From Papilionanthe hookeriana x Papilionanthe teres (lineage: Eukaryota; Streptophyta; Magnoliopsida; Asparagales; Orchidaceae), in assembly GCA_022702705.1 (NCBI GenBank), contig CM040421.1, positions 70,426,121-70,490,120 of the forward strand: DNA of 64,000 nucleotides, written 5' to 3'. The first letter of the stretch is position 1; the number at the start of each line of letters is the position of its first letter. Of this stretch, positions 11,261 through 24,044 are shown piece by piece. The notes beneath the pieces are model-generated. The model made no database searches. It was given only the letters and a program-made list of their open reading frames with translations, and was not told the origin of the DNA. The translations under genes were made by a program, and so were the position numbers.

Positions 11261-13340
11261 TAACATCACCTAAGACATAAAGAAATTAAATATAAAGTAA
11301 CTTGAACACTATTCCAAATTTAAATCCGATAACTGAAATTAAATCACAAAACATTTAAACACCAATCTGCCCTTGAAAACTTTGGTTATCATAACTCCTA
11401 AACAAAATATTAAATGAAATGTTACTTTACTTATAGGATATTCAAATGTCCTAGTTCACTGAGCAAGATAACAAAACTCGAATTCTCGGACGATTAATCC
11501 ATTTGTATAATTAAATTTATTTGGACTTAAAACAATTCTAGTAATATTGAAAAGATGTTTAAGATTCTTCTTAAGCACTTCCTCAATATGATAGGATACT
11601 TATAAGAACAATTGAACTTAATTGTTCTTTGATGAAGTAAATTGTCCTCAAACCAAAACACAAGAACCTAGATGTCATAGGAAATGACTAACTATAGGAT
11701 TAGGAACTTGGTATAAAACCATAACCCTCCCTTTAGCTTTACGTAGGAACTTGCTTAAACATTCTAATTGTGTTTTAAGTGCAGCTTGGGATGACGGGAA
11801 GACCCTCCAGGTACGCTTTTATTTTATTGCAATTTACCTTATTGCAATTTATTTAATCGCATTGCACTTACTTTTCTTGCATGATAAACAACTGTTGCAT
11901 GAAAACCCGCACCTTTAGGATAGTCCCTAAAACTGAAACCAAAACTGAATTAAAATTCATTGCAAGATAAAATCCACCGCCACAACATTTCAAAATATAA
12001 AACAACTCAAAATTTAATCACAAACAGAACACAAAACTACAATTACAACTAAATTAAAACATCCTGTTGGATGATCGGGAATACCTCGGATGATGTAACC
12101 TACGTGTTGCTAACGGGATTTCCCACGGTCTAAATGAAAGTTTGGAACTTATTCAGTTGAGTTTAGCAAATTCATCTGGACTAAGTGAATCCGATAAAAT
12201 AACGATGCCCGAAGGATGGAACCGTGGGATCTTAACCGGTGTTGTTATAATCAACTTTAAGATTTGTTTTAATTAAAAAAATTAAAAACACTTAGAAATT
12301 AAGAATTTCTCTAAACCAAAACACTTTTCTCATCTCCTGATTTATCACTTCTAAAACTAAACCTCTGCAACAATAAGGAGCTCGGAGCATGGTGGGCAGC
12401 ACGGCCATCGTCGTCGTCAAAACCGAAATCTACATCGACAAAACTTTCTTAGAATTAAATAACCAATCCATAGGATTTCGAGGTAGTTTTCCTAGTGCAA
12501 CATAAATCCTCAACTCTTCGTTAGGCATTTGCATGGCAAATTAAGCCCTAACCGGTCTTAGGACTCCGAGGTAGTCGTCCGATACGACATAAACCCTCAC
12601 ATCTTTGAGGTTATTTGTATGATCATGTCATACGAATATAAGTCCTAATTAATTAAAATTGGCAAGATCAAAATATTAAATAAATATTAGGACTTTCCTA
12701 AATCTAAGCCAAACAATAGGATAGTCGGGAAATTACCGAAGTTCGCTTCGAATCTGTGATTTCTCCTACCTTTCTTCCTTTGAATTCCCAAAATAAAATC
12801 TTCCAAATTTGATCCATTCCCTATTGAAATTCCAAAATTCAATCCCTTGAAAACTTAAACTTTAAAATTCTTGAGAGCGGAACTATTGATTATTATCGAG
12901 AGTTTTCTTAGGTGATTCCCGTCACTTAAGATGTAATTAACTATAGGGGCTTGCCCTTATAGGGAATTTTAAAGAACCCACGTAATATAAACCCTGTTTA
13001 ATGCTTTCATATTAAGCAGGGAAATTTGTCGGCTTATAAAATTGGTTCACAGACCAAACGGATGTCACAAATCTTTTAGTTTATTTAATCGAGCCCTATC
13101 ATTAAGCAGTATGTCTATTCTTCGGGATAAATACACGATTTGTGATGCGGTGCTCGTTTATATAAACTATTCGGGATGTAAGATCAATTTGATTTCATAT
13201 CTTAAAAATTTTCAAATTTAAAATTATTTTCAAAATCAAATGCTACTTTTCAAATTATATATATTTAAACTAAATTTAAAATCTTAAAAATTCGCCGACA
13301 ATTTCTGTAGGCGACCCCTTTTCAAAATACAACACAACCT

Positions 13341-16300
13341 AAAAATAAGCCGTACAGTTCGTTGAGACCAATTGAAGTTGCTGCAACCATCTGATTGAGG
13401 CCTCCCCACTCAGACGGAGGTAATGAACTCTCTCCCCTTTCTGAGCTTGTTTTGATTCTCCATGCACATTGAATTGATTTCAGGCTAGGTTCCATATAGA
13501 TAGGTTCATCTAGGTCAGATGAGTCCATAGAAACAAACCTCAAGTGATTTGGTTGAGTATCGAGAGAGATATTAAGGTTAGAAGGTGGATGGTTTCTATG
13601 CACACCAGTTGGGGATGAAGACGCTAGTCGTTGGATCGCCCGTGTATCAAATGAACGAATCAGATCTCGTTGGACGAACTCTTGGAGCATAAAACACGTG
13701 GTGACTTAGATGGCGATGTCTAATGGGAGCGCGCCATGTGTGTCCTCGGAGCTGTTAAGGTTGTCGTGGCGCTGAGTCACTTAAGTAGGAAATTCTGGAT
13801 TTTCTGAATTATTTAAATTACTCCACCTTATAAAATTCATAACTTGGTGTAGAAAAATCATAAAAGTAAAATAAAAATACACCCTTACTCAGTGAACAGA
13901 GGAGAACAATGTGGAATTGATTTGATGTATATTTTATTTTAAATTAATTAAATACTGTTTTGAGTATTTCAATTCTCCATTTGTATGTACATTTCACCAT
14001 GAGTTGAAATTTACGGCTTTTGTTCCCTCCATCATGGGGATCATCCTTGATTTTTCCAAGGTCATGGGAGATAATTATGAGGAGATCTCTATTTTTCAAG
14101 TTATTATGTCTATTTGGTACAAAAATTATAATAATTAAAATATTCATAAAAAAATGCAAAGTAAATCTTAATAGGTTCACTGTGACTAGGGTGACAGAAA
14201 AAATGTAAACTTGGTTTAATTCATTAATTATAACTCTAATTACCTTGAAACCATAAATCCTAAGGAAAAAAATTGGATTAAATATAAATGAAAATAACCT
14301 AAAAATTATTTTCTATTGTAATTTAAGGTCAGAGAAACTTACCATAAAATTGTTAATTCAATTGGAGTTAATTTAAACACTTAAATGAATTTTTCAATCT
14401 AAAACACACTTTTGACATTTATATAATTGTAATAATTAAAATATACTTCAAAATAAATCACCAAATTAATTTTGGGAGTTCTATGTAATCAAAGGAGTCT
14501 TTAAAAAATAAAATTGTAATTAAAAAAAAATCTCATTTTTAAACATTATTTTAATGTTTAAATAATAAAAAATTAATAAAAATTATAAAATTAATAAAAT
14601 TGATGAAAATGATCCAAATTGCCTCCTGGTCATTTAAGAACAATTGGAATAATTTTCCTAACCCTCTAAGTAAATATATTAAATTTTAAGGGTTTAAAAT
14701 CAATTTTTGAAGGCTAAAATGGAATTTCTTTAATTTGTCATTAAAATAATTCAAATAATTAAAATTTAAATTAAAAAAATATGAAATTAGTTCTCTGGGT
14801 TCCCCGACCTCGGAGAGATTTTTGAAAATATGAAACACAATTTTCTAATTAAATAATATTTTATACTTAAATAAAACTTCAAAATTTAAAATAATTATAA
14901 TAATTAAATTAAAATTCAAAAAATCATGAAATTTGGTCCTAATGATTCTCTATCTATGTGAACCTCCAATAATTTTCTCAAAAGTAAATGATGTGTTTTT
15001 ACTAAGTTATTGAATTTTCTTTGAAAATCCCTATTTTGCATGAAAATAATTATATAAATTAAATTAAATTAAGAAAAATCACTTTTTCTCCTCTAATATT
15101 TTAATTGACCCATGAGTAGGGTAATATAAAAATTTTAAAGTCATTTGAATTAAATTTAATAAATTATGGAGTGATAAGGCCTTTAGGGGCAAAAGTATAA
15201 TTTTTGAAAGATTTAGCCTTAATTAACATTCATGCCTAATCAAAGGGTAAAAGGGTAATAGATAATCTTAATAAACATGTTTGAATGATTGAAATATATG
15301 AAGGGATAAATAGTAGAAACTCATCTCATTTTTTTTCATATTAATAGATAAGCTTATAATTTTCTTAACAACATTAATATGACTGAAAATTAAATTAAAT
15401 GATCCTTAAGGTTAGAGGTTTGGCTTTAAAAGTTAATAATTCTTCAATTAGATACCTATATTTGATGTTTAAGTGATAATCCATTAATTTGATAAGAATC
15501 ACAATCATATAACTTAACCTTTTTCTAAAAATTTCAAATATACCCCACCTAAGTCTCAAAGGGCTTGGTAGTGAGATTAGGCTTAATCAAATTTGACTAA
15601 TGAGGTTTAGAAAAGAAAACACAATTAATTTTAAAACACATTTAAAACACTACAAGCCCATCAAAATTGATTAAATCCTTTCATAAATTAAATTGCCTCT
15701 AAAGGCCCCACTTACATAATTTATAAATGAAATATAAAGTGATATTTACCCCACCATTTGGGATAATTAAAATATTGGCTCACTGAGCATAAAGATATGA
15801 AATAGATGAATCATTTAATAATTATGATAAGTTCAAATGAACTTAAGAAAGTTTAAAATGGTTGTGAAATATCTAGGTATTCCCTAGACATTCTCACAAG
15901 TTTTCTGGACACCTTGTAGAGCAACTGAACCTATCATACTAATTAAAGGAAGGCATCACTTAAATGAATAAATAGGACCCACCAAGTTATGACATATGAT
16001 CTGGTAGGCTTGTGGTGAACCTATCTATAAGTTTTACTTTCCTATAATTTATAAATATTTATTGCGAAAGATACTAATGTTTCAGGTGGAGCGAGAAGAC
16101 TCCTCATAGTATCTTCTTTTCTTTACTGCCTTTACTGTACTTTTCTTGCTTACGAGCTTGCATGTTAAATAACAATGTCATCTTGCATGAAAAATAAAAC
16201 TGTTAGGATAGCCACAAAACTGAAAATGAAACCAAAAAAATCATAATCAAGAAAAAAAAATCAAATTCATCGCCACACCAATCAAAATATAAGACAACTC

Positions 16301-17610
16301 AAAGTTTAATCTCAAACAAAATAAAATCACAATTACGACTAAATTAAAACGTCTCTTTGGATGATCGAGAATACCTTGGAGGATGCAACCTACGGCTGCT
16401 AACAAGATTTCCCACAGTCTAAATGAAAGTACAAAACTCATTAAGTTGAGTTTAGTAAATTCATCTGGACTTAGTGAATCCAAAAAAAAAAATAGTGGTG
16501 CCGGAATGAGAAAACTGTGAGATACTAACCGGTGTCGCTATAATCAAACTTAAACTCCCCCTAATAAAACATTAAAACACCTCAATTTAAACATTTCCAA
16601 AACATGATACTTATCGTCTCTCTTCAATTGTCATTCATTTAAACTGAACCCACTAAGACGAGGAGCTTGAAGCATGCACAGTGAGCAGCACGACCATCTT
16701 CAACAACAAAACTTCTTAGAACTAAACAACAAGTCATAGAACTTCAGGGTAGCTTGCCTAGTGCAGCATAAATCCTCACCTTATCCATTTAGGCCTTTGC
16801 ATGACCACGTTGTGCAATATAAGCTATAACTTGTCTTAGGATTCTGAGGTTGTCATCCAATATGACATAAATCCTCCTATCTTCCAGGTTATTCACATGA
16901 TCAATATCAAGTCAATTTAAGCCCTAAATAATAAAATTGACGGGATGAAACATTAAATTAATATCTCAAATTCAAGCCAAATAATAGGATAGTTCGGGAA
17001 AACACCGAGATTCTTCTTGGATCTATGTTCTTCCCCTGGCTCTCTTTTCCTTTGGATTCCTGCAATAACTGTTCCAAACTTGAGTCACTCACCTATTAGA
17101 TTTTCCATTATCACAGTTTCTTGAAGAACCCTATCTTTTGGAAGTCATGAATATAAACATTTCCTGATCTATATCAAGAGTTTTCTTAGGTAACCTCGGT
17201 TATCTAAGATGTAATTAACTATAGGGGCTTTGCCTAATAGGAAACTTAAACACCCCAGATTAATATAAACCCTATCTAGTTGCTTCATACTATATAAGGG
17301 AAATTGTCGGTCAACAAAAATGGTTCGCAGACCAAACGGATGTCATGAATTCTTTAGTTTATTTGATCAAGTCTCACCACCAAGCAATGTATATATTCTT
17401 CGGGATAGATACATGTCTTGTAGTGAAGCGCTCGATTATTCAAACTATTGATTATATGAGATTAGTTTGATTTCATATTTATTTTCAAAAATTAAAACAT
17501 TATTTTCCAAAATTCTATATATACATTAAATTAAATACATTTTTAAAACGGGCGTCGGGATACTCTTTTCGGCGGCCGACGATTTCCATCTTTTGTACCT
17601 ATAGTTAGCC
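13341..17610 (+). mobile_element. Large non-coding LTR-like repeat, unit B (left copy)
   Basis: This is a diverged direct repeat of unit A. It has the same order of blocks: CTCAGTGAACAGAGGAGA near 13890, AT-rich modules 14000-15700, and the GACCAAACGGATGTCA and TTCTTCGGGATA blocks at 17330-17410. Both units finish with a similar CGCCGAC...ATTTC...ACCTA.A.TTAGCCGT segment (A near 13290-13350, B near 17570-17610). The 5' part of B is shortened relative to its inverted counterpart, which keeps about 500 bases more at 53830-54370. No credible coding region. Confidence 0.68.
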
Positions 17611-18185
17611 GTGAGATAGATAAATATGAAAGTTTTGGTTGTTATGTAAGTAAAAGTCTCAGATAATAATTAGATAATTATTGAAATTGTTATTTATAAG
17701 TTTTCTATAAAAATCTTTATACATCAAAATAAATGACTCAAAAATTTATAAAAAAAATTTTTAATAAATAGAAAATTAGGTTTAAAAGATACTGGTGAAA
17801 CGAAACATAAAATGATTCCAGAATGTCAACTTCTATAAGGATTGACCAAATCCTTGAAGACAAATCCAATAAGAAAGCTTTTATTTGTCTTTATGATGCT
17901 CGTAAAAATAACCAAAATTATATCTAAAATATAATTAAGCATACTCTAAAATATAATGAAGATATTTTATAAAGAAGTCATGAAATAGAACTAATTAAAT
18001 TATTTGAATATAATATGGCCAAATTTTAAATTTTTGCCCAAATCAAAACTACTAAAATTTAGAAATAAGTTTAGCATCAAATTAACTCCAAAGACTTAAA
18101 AAAAACATAAAATAAACATGCAAGTCTTACCAGATCCCAAAATTAAATCATAGTGAGGTACTGACATACTATAGTGGCAGTCATT
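17611..18185. other. AT-rich sequence, nothing recognised
   Basis: No ORF, RNA gene or clear repeat was seen. It begins immediately after the conserved end of repeat unit B. Confidence 0.4.
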
Positions 18186-18189
18186 ACAG

Positions 18190-18645
18190 CTCCTAATCAC
18201 ACATTCTAGTGGAGATTTTTCCTTGGAGAAAAACTATAGTTTTCTAGCTTCGCATTCCAGAGAGAAGGGATTCTTCATTGGAAAAAAAATTGGAACCTCC
18301 TTACCGTGCATCTCCAAGGGGCTTCTTCAAGGAGAAAATTTGGATTTTTCCGTCAACGCATTATATTGAAGATTCTTTGAGAAGAAACATTAGAGTCTCC
18401 TCGTCATACATTCCAGAGGGGATTCTTCATGAAGAAAAGTGAAGGCTCCCATCAACTTATCCTAGAGGGGATTCTTCATGGAGAAAATTTGTGTTTTTGC
18501 AGCGTGCATTTCGAAGGGGATTCTTCGTGAAAGAAAAATTGGAGACTCCCAGTTGCGCATTCCGGAGAGGATTCTTTGGTCATGTAGAAACACTAGAGCC
18601 TTCCTACCATGCATGTTGAAGGAGATTCTTTGTTTTTAATTTTTC
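18190..18645. repeat. Degenerate ~60-bp tandem repeat, about 8 copies
   Basis: A core close to CATTCCAGAGGGGATTCTTC followed by ATGGAGAAAA...GGAGNCTCCC recurs roughly every 55-62 bases from 18200 to 18640. Copies have diverged strongly. No open frame spans the array. Confidence 0.8.
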
Positions 18646-19720
18646 TTACATTTTTCAGAAGAAATTTTCAGCACTATTTTTACACTTTAAGGATGAGGTT
18701 TTCACGCTAGTGATACACTTTTTGAAGTAGATTTACTAGGCTTCAAGATGCCAATGTCCCAAGAATCTCATCCCGCTGAAAATTAGTGTAAATCAAAAAA
18801 TACCGAGGAGGCAATGAAGTCACCTTCTGAAGATGTGTTGGTTCTTTCTTCGTGCTCATCGAAGTCCAAGCTTAAAATTATAGATTACCTCCTAGGCAAG
18901 CACAAAAAGGTGAATAAACCCTTCATCAGTATGTGAAGAATTTGTAGAATTTTGAAGCAAGGATGTGGCTCTTGGAAAGAAAACATGAAACTTTGGAAAT
19001 AGCGTGCAAGAATTTTGTCGCATTTCAGAGAAAATGGTTCACTGTTTGTGTCATTGGACTACAATAATTCTTTAGAGCATATCTCCCACTATATCAGAAA
19101 AGGGGACCTATTGAAAGGGACTTATTTGAACTTATTGATGTTGATAATGATTTTGTAATAGATTAACACTTTATGTTTGTATCGATGGATTTTTCTTAGT
19201 ACTTTTATGCCACTATGTCAGCATGTTGGTTTATGTAGCTTTTTTGTTACCTAATATGACTTTTGTATATGGTGATAGTGTGTTATGTCTTTCTTTTGCT
19301 TGATTTTGTAGAAATTTTAACTTTATTTTTCATGCTATTCCTACTTTTCCTTCTGATCTATGTTCATCCAGTTCTTGGATGATGTTACCCCACTTCTAGA
19401 ATGTTGTTGATGCCTTCACCTCCACAAAGCATTATGGCATCAAACTTTTCAAAGGCTCATGCCTTCGAGATTCTTTGGCTTCAAAATTATGTAGAAGCTA
19501 GCAATCAAACTTAACACATGTGCTTTATATATATATATAAAAAGTACCTTTTTAAGGTTTATTCATTCTGAGGTTTATTCATTCTGAGGCATTTCAAATT
19601 AAATTGGACCTTATGAGGCTTGTGCTCTTTAAGGTTTTTGATAGATCTATACTTTATTAGGTTTATAGCCTTTTAAGATTTTTGGTGTACCTGTACCTTC
19701 AAAGGTCTTTGAGTGGACAC
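18646..19720. other. Gene-free sequence, possibly an old element remnant
   Basis: No ORF above background and no family recognised. A short TA microsatellite lies near 19530, and a 21-bp direct duplication (GGTTTATTCATTCTGAGG type) lies at about 19556-19588. Confidence 0.35.
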
Positions 19721-19724
19721 CCTG

Positions 19725-20055
19725 TCAACGACTTGCTCTCATAGAGTTTTTTTATTGAGGAATGTTTCCGCTACTAGGTTCTCATCGAGCCTTGCTTCCT
19801 AGGCTTGTCTCTTAAGGGGCTGGATGGAGAACATGTCTTCTACTTGCCCTCAAGAGGCCTTTATAGTGAGGAGTGTATCCACTACTAGCTTCCCATCGAG
19901 ACTTACCTCCTAGGCTCATCTTCTTGGGAAATAGGTGGAGTCCTTATCTGAAAATTCTTCTCATGGAGTCTTCCTAGTGAGAAGTGTATCCACTAATAGT
20001 ATCCCATGGAGACTTGCCTCATGGGCTCATCTTTTAGGATTTTGGGTGAAGCCTT
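19725..20055. repeat. Degenerate ~115-bp tandem repeat, 3 copies
   Basis: Three successive segments share the order CTTGCCCTCA-like, AGTGAGGAGTGTATCCACTA-like, CATCGAGACTTGCCTCC-like and GGCTCATCTT-like. They start near 19732, 19850 and 19955. The first copy is the most divergent. No coding frame is maintained. Confidence 0.75.
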
Positions 20056-22590
20056 GTCTAGCACTAAGAATTTTTTACCATTCCTATGATGTTAGTTGAA
20101 GTATGTTCGTTTGACAACTGTAACGTGTAATGAAAGAAGTCTGCATGAATCTACCAAATATTTTTAACTTATTCAATTTTTTCATTCAAATCTATCTTTT
20201 AAAGATCATATCCTACTATAGAAGAGGTCAAATTGAGTCCCTCTGGAATTGATTAAGCCTAGAATGAGGTGTCAGAGATGTTTTGCATTTCTTGAGATTG
20301 CGGTGTATGTTGAGAGGTCCTATTTTTTTCTTGAAGATATAGTTTCCATATTTGACAAATTCTTTATTGTTGTTCTTGAATTTATTGTCCTCTAATAGGG
20401 GTGATGTTTACCTGAGCTTGTAAAATAGCCCATGTGTCTAATCCTAAAGAGATTGGCTTTTTGACTGAGTGGAGAAAGAATTCTATTATGATGGGGGTGT
20501 TGACAACGCACTCTTTCTAATGAAATTTTCATGCATTATAGAAGCAGTTCTTGAAGACTTGACATCAAAATGTGATATAAGATTACATCCTTCCATAGTC
20601 ATGCTCAGCATTTTAACGTGAATGACCTTTCGAGATTACAGAAAGGTTGTCCCCTAGTATTGGATATTTTTCATAGACTTTATGTCTAAATGAGATGCAA
20701 AACCACTCTACCACAACAATGTCTTGGATTTTAACTTGAATGACCATTCAAAATTTTTATGAAGGTTGCCCCCATATCGAAGAACTCAATAGTTGGGCTT
20801 AAAGATTGTGTTGAATGGGACCTCATTTCCCACACACAACACCAGAATGATGCTTGTAGAAAGATCTACGATATTAGAGTAATGAATTATCTTCTCAGCA
20901 TAGTATGGGAATCCAACACACACAAATAATAAAACTGATAGTTAGAGACACTAGAACTTACAAAAAAAAAACCTGAAAAGGGAAAAAATATAAGGCCTAG
21001 CCCTTCAAGGTGCACTGTTGTATAGTGTTCATGATGATATGCTACTCAATTAGGTGTCTTTTTATTCCTCATTTTACACTGATATTCCACTATGCATGAT
21101 GTGATTCTGTAAGGGCTTTGTTGCAACAAATAGGTATGGGAGAGGCGGTTTCTGGTGGTCGACGATGTCTGGAGAGAGGTGGTTTATGGTGGTTGATGGC
21201 TTCAGGAGTGGGTAGCGATGTTGGACATCCAGTGAAAATCATTAGACCTTTGTTCCTTCTCTTCCATGCTTCGAGCTTTCCTCCGATTTCAGGTCTTGGG
21301 CCCCCTTCAATTGAAGAAGGTTGGCTCTATTTATATAGTATGGGAGAGGCCTCCCTGAAAATAAGGGACGAATCTAGGCCACTTCATCAAATTGTTTGAA
21401 GAGATTCCCTCAATAAAACAATATATTATTGATACTTAAGTACCTTTACTATGTCAAAATTGAGTGATTCTAGTCTCATTAGATTCGTCTTGTTGACATG
21501 CTCAATTTAACTATGAGCTTGTTAAATTTGGAATTCGTTTGTCTTTCCTATTGGGCTCTAGAAGCTTTCAAAACCGGCTAACTACTCGATCTGGGCTTGA
21601 TTTAATTTAGATTGGACCAATTTTGATGTCATCATGTTCGTTGTGTTGAGCCTGATAGTTTGACTATAATTTGTTAAAATCAAAGTCCTAGATAATATTT
21701 AATTGGGGTTTAAAAATTTCTTTCTAAAAAATTCCTTGAGATTCATGCCTCATTCCATATTCCTGTAGGATGATCAAAATTTATTGATGGTATATCAATA
21801 CTATCATAAAACTATGATTGCCTATTTTTTTTTAATTTCATCTACGCTTTTTCAGGACAAGTATGAATATCTTTACTTTCATTTTTTTAGTGGATTACTT
21901 TGATTTAGTAAGACCCTGTGATTTTCTCAGGTGTTTTTTCAGATAAAAAAATGTTGTTATCTCCTACACTTTCATGTGTGCTCAAAATTTAAACTGAACT
22001 AATAAATAAAATTACTCGACCATTGAAATTTTATAATACACAACAAGATCTATTTTTTTTTTGTATAGTAAGGGTTGGTAAGGGCTTTAAAAGTTACTAG
22101 TAGCTCTTAGTTTCAATCATCATCTACAAAATAATAAACTCATCTTAATACATTTTTGGGTTAGAAAAATAGCTTTTAATAGCCAACTCTCTCGATATCT
22201 TCATACTATAATTTGATTAATACTCAAATCTTTTAGAAATATTAAATTTTTTCATAGCTTCTATATAGAAAATTAGTTATGCATCTTAATGGTCATAGCA
22301 TTTTAGCATTATATCACTACTAAATCAGAACAATACCTTCTATCTATTTGCTCAACGATAACAAAAACGCCACACTATTTATTTCCAAACAAGAACAATT
22401 TGATTACACTTAATTTTTATTAGTTACACCTAAGGAACAAAACAAATATGTCAGAAATTTAAGAAAAGTAGAAAGTTCAGAAGCACAATCTGCAGGGATC
22501 AAAGTAAAAAAAAAAAGAAGTTGATTAAATTCATTACAAAACAAGTAAGCAACCGTAATAATACTTTGCTAAAAATTTGGAAGTCAGCAA
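20056..22590. other. Gene-free sequence, no supported gene
   Basis: The only longer frame (21118-21399, 93 codons) has no recognisable domain, no supporting start context and no neighbours. A TATA-like CTATTTATATAG lies near 21327. The stretch may be remnant mobile DNA, but no termini were identified. Confidence 0.35.
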
Positions 22591-22591
22591 T

Positions 22592-23380
22592 GAAAAGAAC
22601 ATACCACTCGATTCATATGCATGTACATATCGAAAAATTGTCTAAATAGTGCCCTGACTATTTCAATGGGGTAATTTTAATCCCGCCTTTCAAAAAGTGT
22701 CAGATTAGTCTTCAACTATTTGAAAAAATAAAAGGTTGAAATAGTCTACTGTTTAAGAAAAAAAATACTAAGTATTTATATCCTTAGGAAGAACATATCT
22801 CATTATTTTAGTAGTTTCATGTTCCAAATAAAACTTAAAAACTGATTTCCGATGAAAAGAACATATCACTCTATTCATATGCATGTACATATCGAAAAAA
22901 GTGTCTAAATAGTGCCCTGACTATTTCAAGGGGTTAATTTTAATCCCGTCTTTCAAAAAGTGTCAAATTAGTCTACAACTATTGAAAAAGTATAAGGTTG
23001 AAATAGTCTACTGTTTAAGAAAAAAAAATACGAAGTATTTATATCCTTAGGAAGAACATATCTCATTATTTTAATAGTTTCATGTTCCAAATAAAACTTA
23101 AATTATGATTTCCGATGAAAAGAACATACCATTCGATTCATATGCATGTACATATCGAAAAAAGTGTCTAAATAGTGTCCTGACTATTTCAAGGGGGTAA
23201 TTTTAATTCCGGCTTTTGAAAGTGTCAAATTAGTCTTCAACTATTGAAAAAGTAAAATATTGAAATAGTCTACTGTTTAAGAAAAAAAAATACCAAGTAT
23301 TTATATCCTTAGGAAGAACATATCTTATTATTTTAATAGTTTCATATTCCAAATAAAACTTAAACACTGATTTCCGATGA
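22592..23380. repeat. 262-bp tandem repeat, 3 copies
   Basis: GAAAAGAACATA starts copies at 22592, 22854 and 23117, a period of 262-263 bp. The third copy ends near 23380 at TTTCCGATGA. Copies look over 90% identical by eye. Each contains CATATGCATGTACATATCG, TCTAAATAGTG, a CCC..TTTCAAAAAGTGTC segment and a poly-A tract. A diverged inverted relative occurs at 25125-25265. Confidence 0.92.
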
Positions 23381-23659
23381 TTTACCCGAAGGGAAGTTTT
23401 GCAAGCTTATCTTCTTCTCTAATATCAAGATCATGTTCACTGCATAAAAAGAATGTTGTTAATCTTACATATAACAAAAAGCTAATTGTACCACATACTA
23501 TCTAATTCCTATGTATTTATATTTCTAACACCAAAATTTTAATATTTGCATTAATATCACCCAAAAATTTCATATCACATCAAAAATACCACCATTTTAA
23601 CTTTTAAACAGTGGAATACACGTTTTAATACATAATTAAGGTAGCATAAATGCTAAAAT

Positions 23660-23661
<2 letters not shown>

Positions 23662-23744
<83 letters not shown>
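23662..23744. repeat. (AT)n microsatellite, about 41 units
   Basis: An uninterrupted AT dinucleotide run. Confidence 0.98.
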
Positions 23745-23747
<3 letters not shown>

Positions 23748-24044
23748 AATTCTATAAAAAATTAAGAAAGCCTCAATCTCAATCAAATCATTATCAAATG
23801 AATTCAAACGACATGAACCCTCTAAAAAATCTAGTTATTTAACCTAATTTGCAGGCTGATTAATGCAACAAAATTTGCCAAGGTAGAACTACAAAAACTC
23901 GTTGAACAAAAAGCTGAGTCTTCAGTTTAGCTTCCAAATGATATAAAAGCAGCATTTAGCTTCTTCACTCCTTCCAAATAGGTCTACAAATAGTTTAACT
24001 GAGTGATAAAAAAATAATAATAAAACAAGAAAATAGAAAAACCA

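Larger units (their letters stand above)
6021..13340 (+). mobile_element. Large non-coding LTR-like repeat, unit A (left copy)
   Basis: It starts with TGTTGACC, immediately forming a hairpin (GACCTCAT, 5-base loop, ATGAGGTC), and is the inverted counterpart of 54396-61784. Sub-regions: 6021-6560 terminal part; 6560-7750 a G-poor, C/A-rich stretch of degenerate CCCAAATT-type repeats; 8160-9180 a GC-richer block with a candidate TATA box; 9180-10620 AT-rich modules with recurring 'ATATCAG / GGTCATTAGG' themes; 11030-11260 (AAATT)n; 11760-13330 a better conserved block. No credible ORF. The TG start, core promoter and second tandem unit suggest an LTR-derived sequence of a very large retrotransposon, but no PBS, PPT or gag-pol is attached. 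The class is therefore inferred. Confidence 0.7.

Noticed and set aside
21118..21399. 93-codon frame as a possible gene
   Set aside because: No recognisable domain, no splice or promoter support, and surrounded by gene-free repeat-like sequence.
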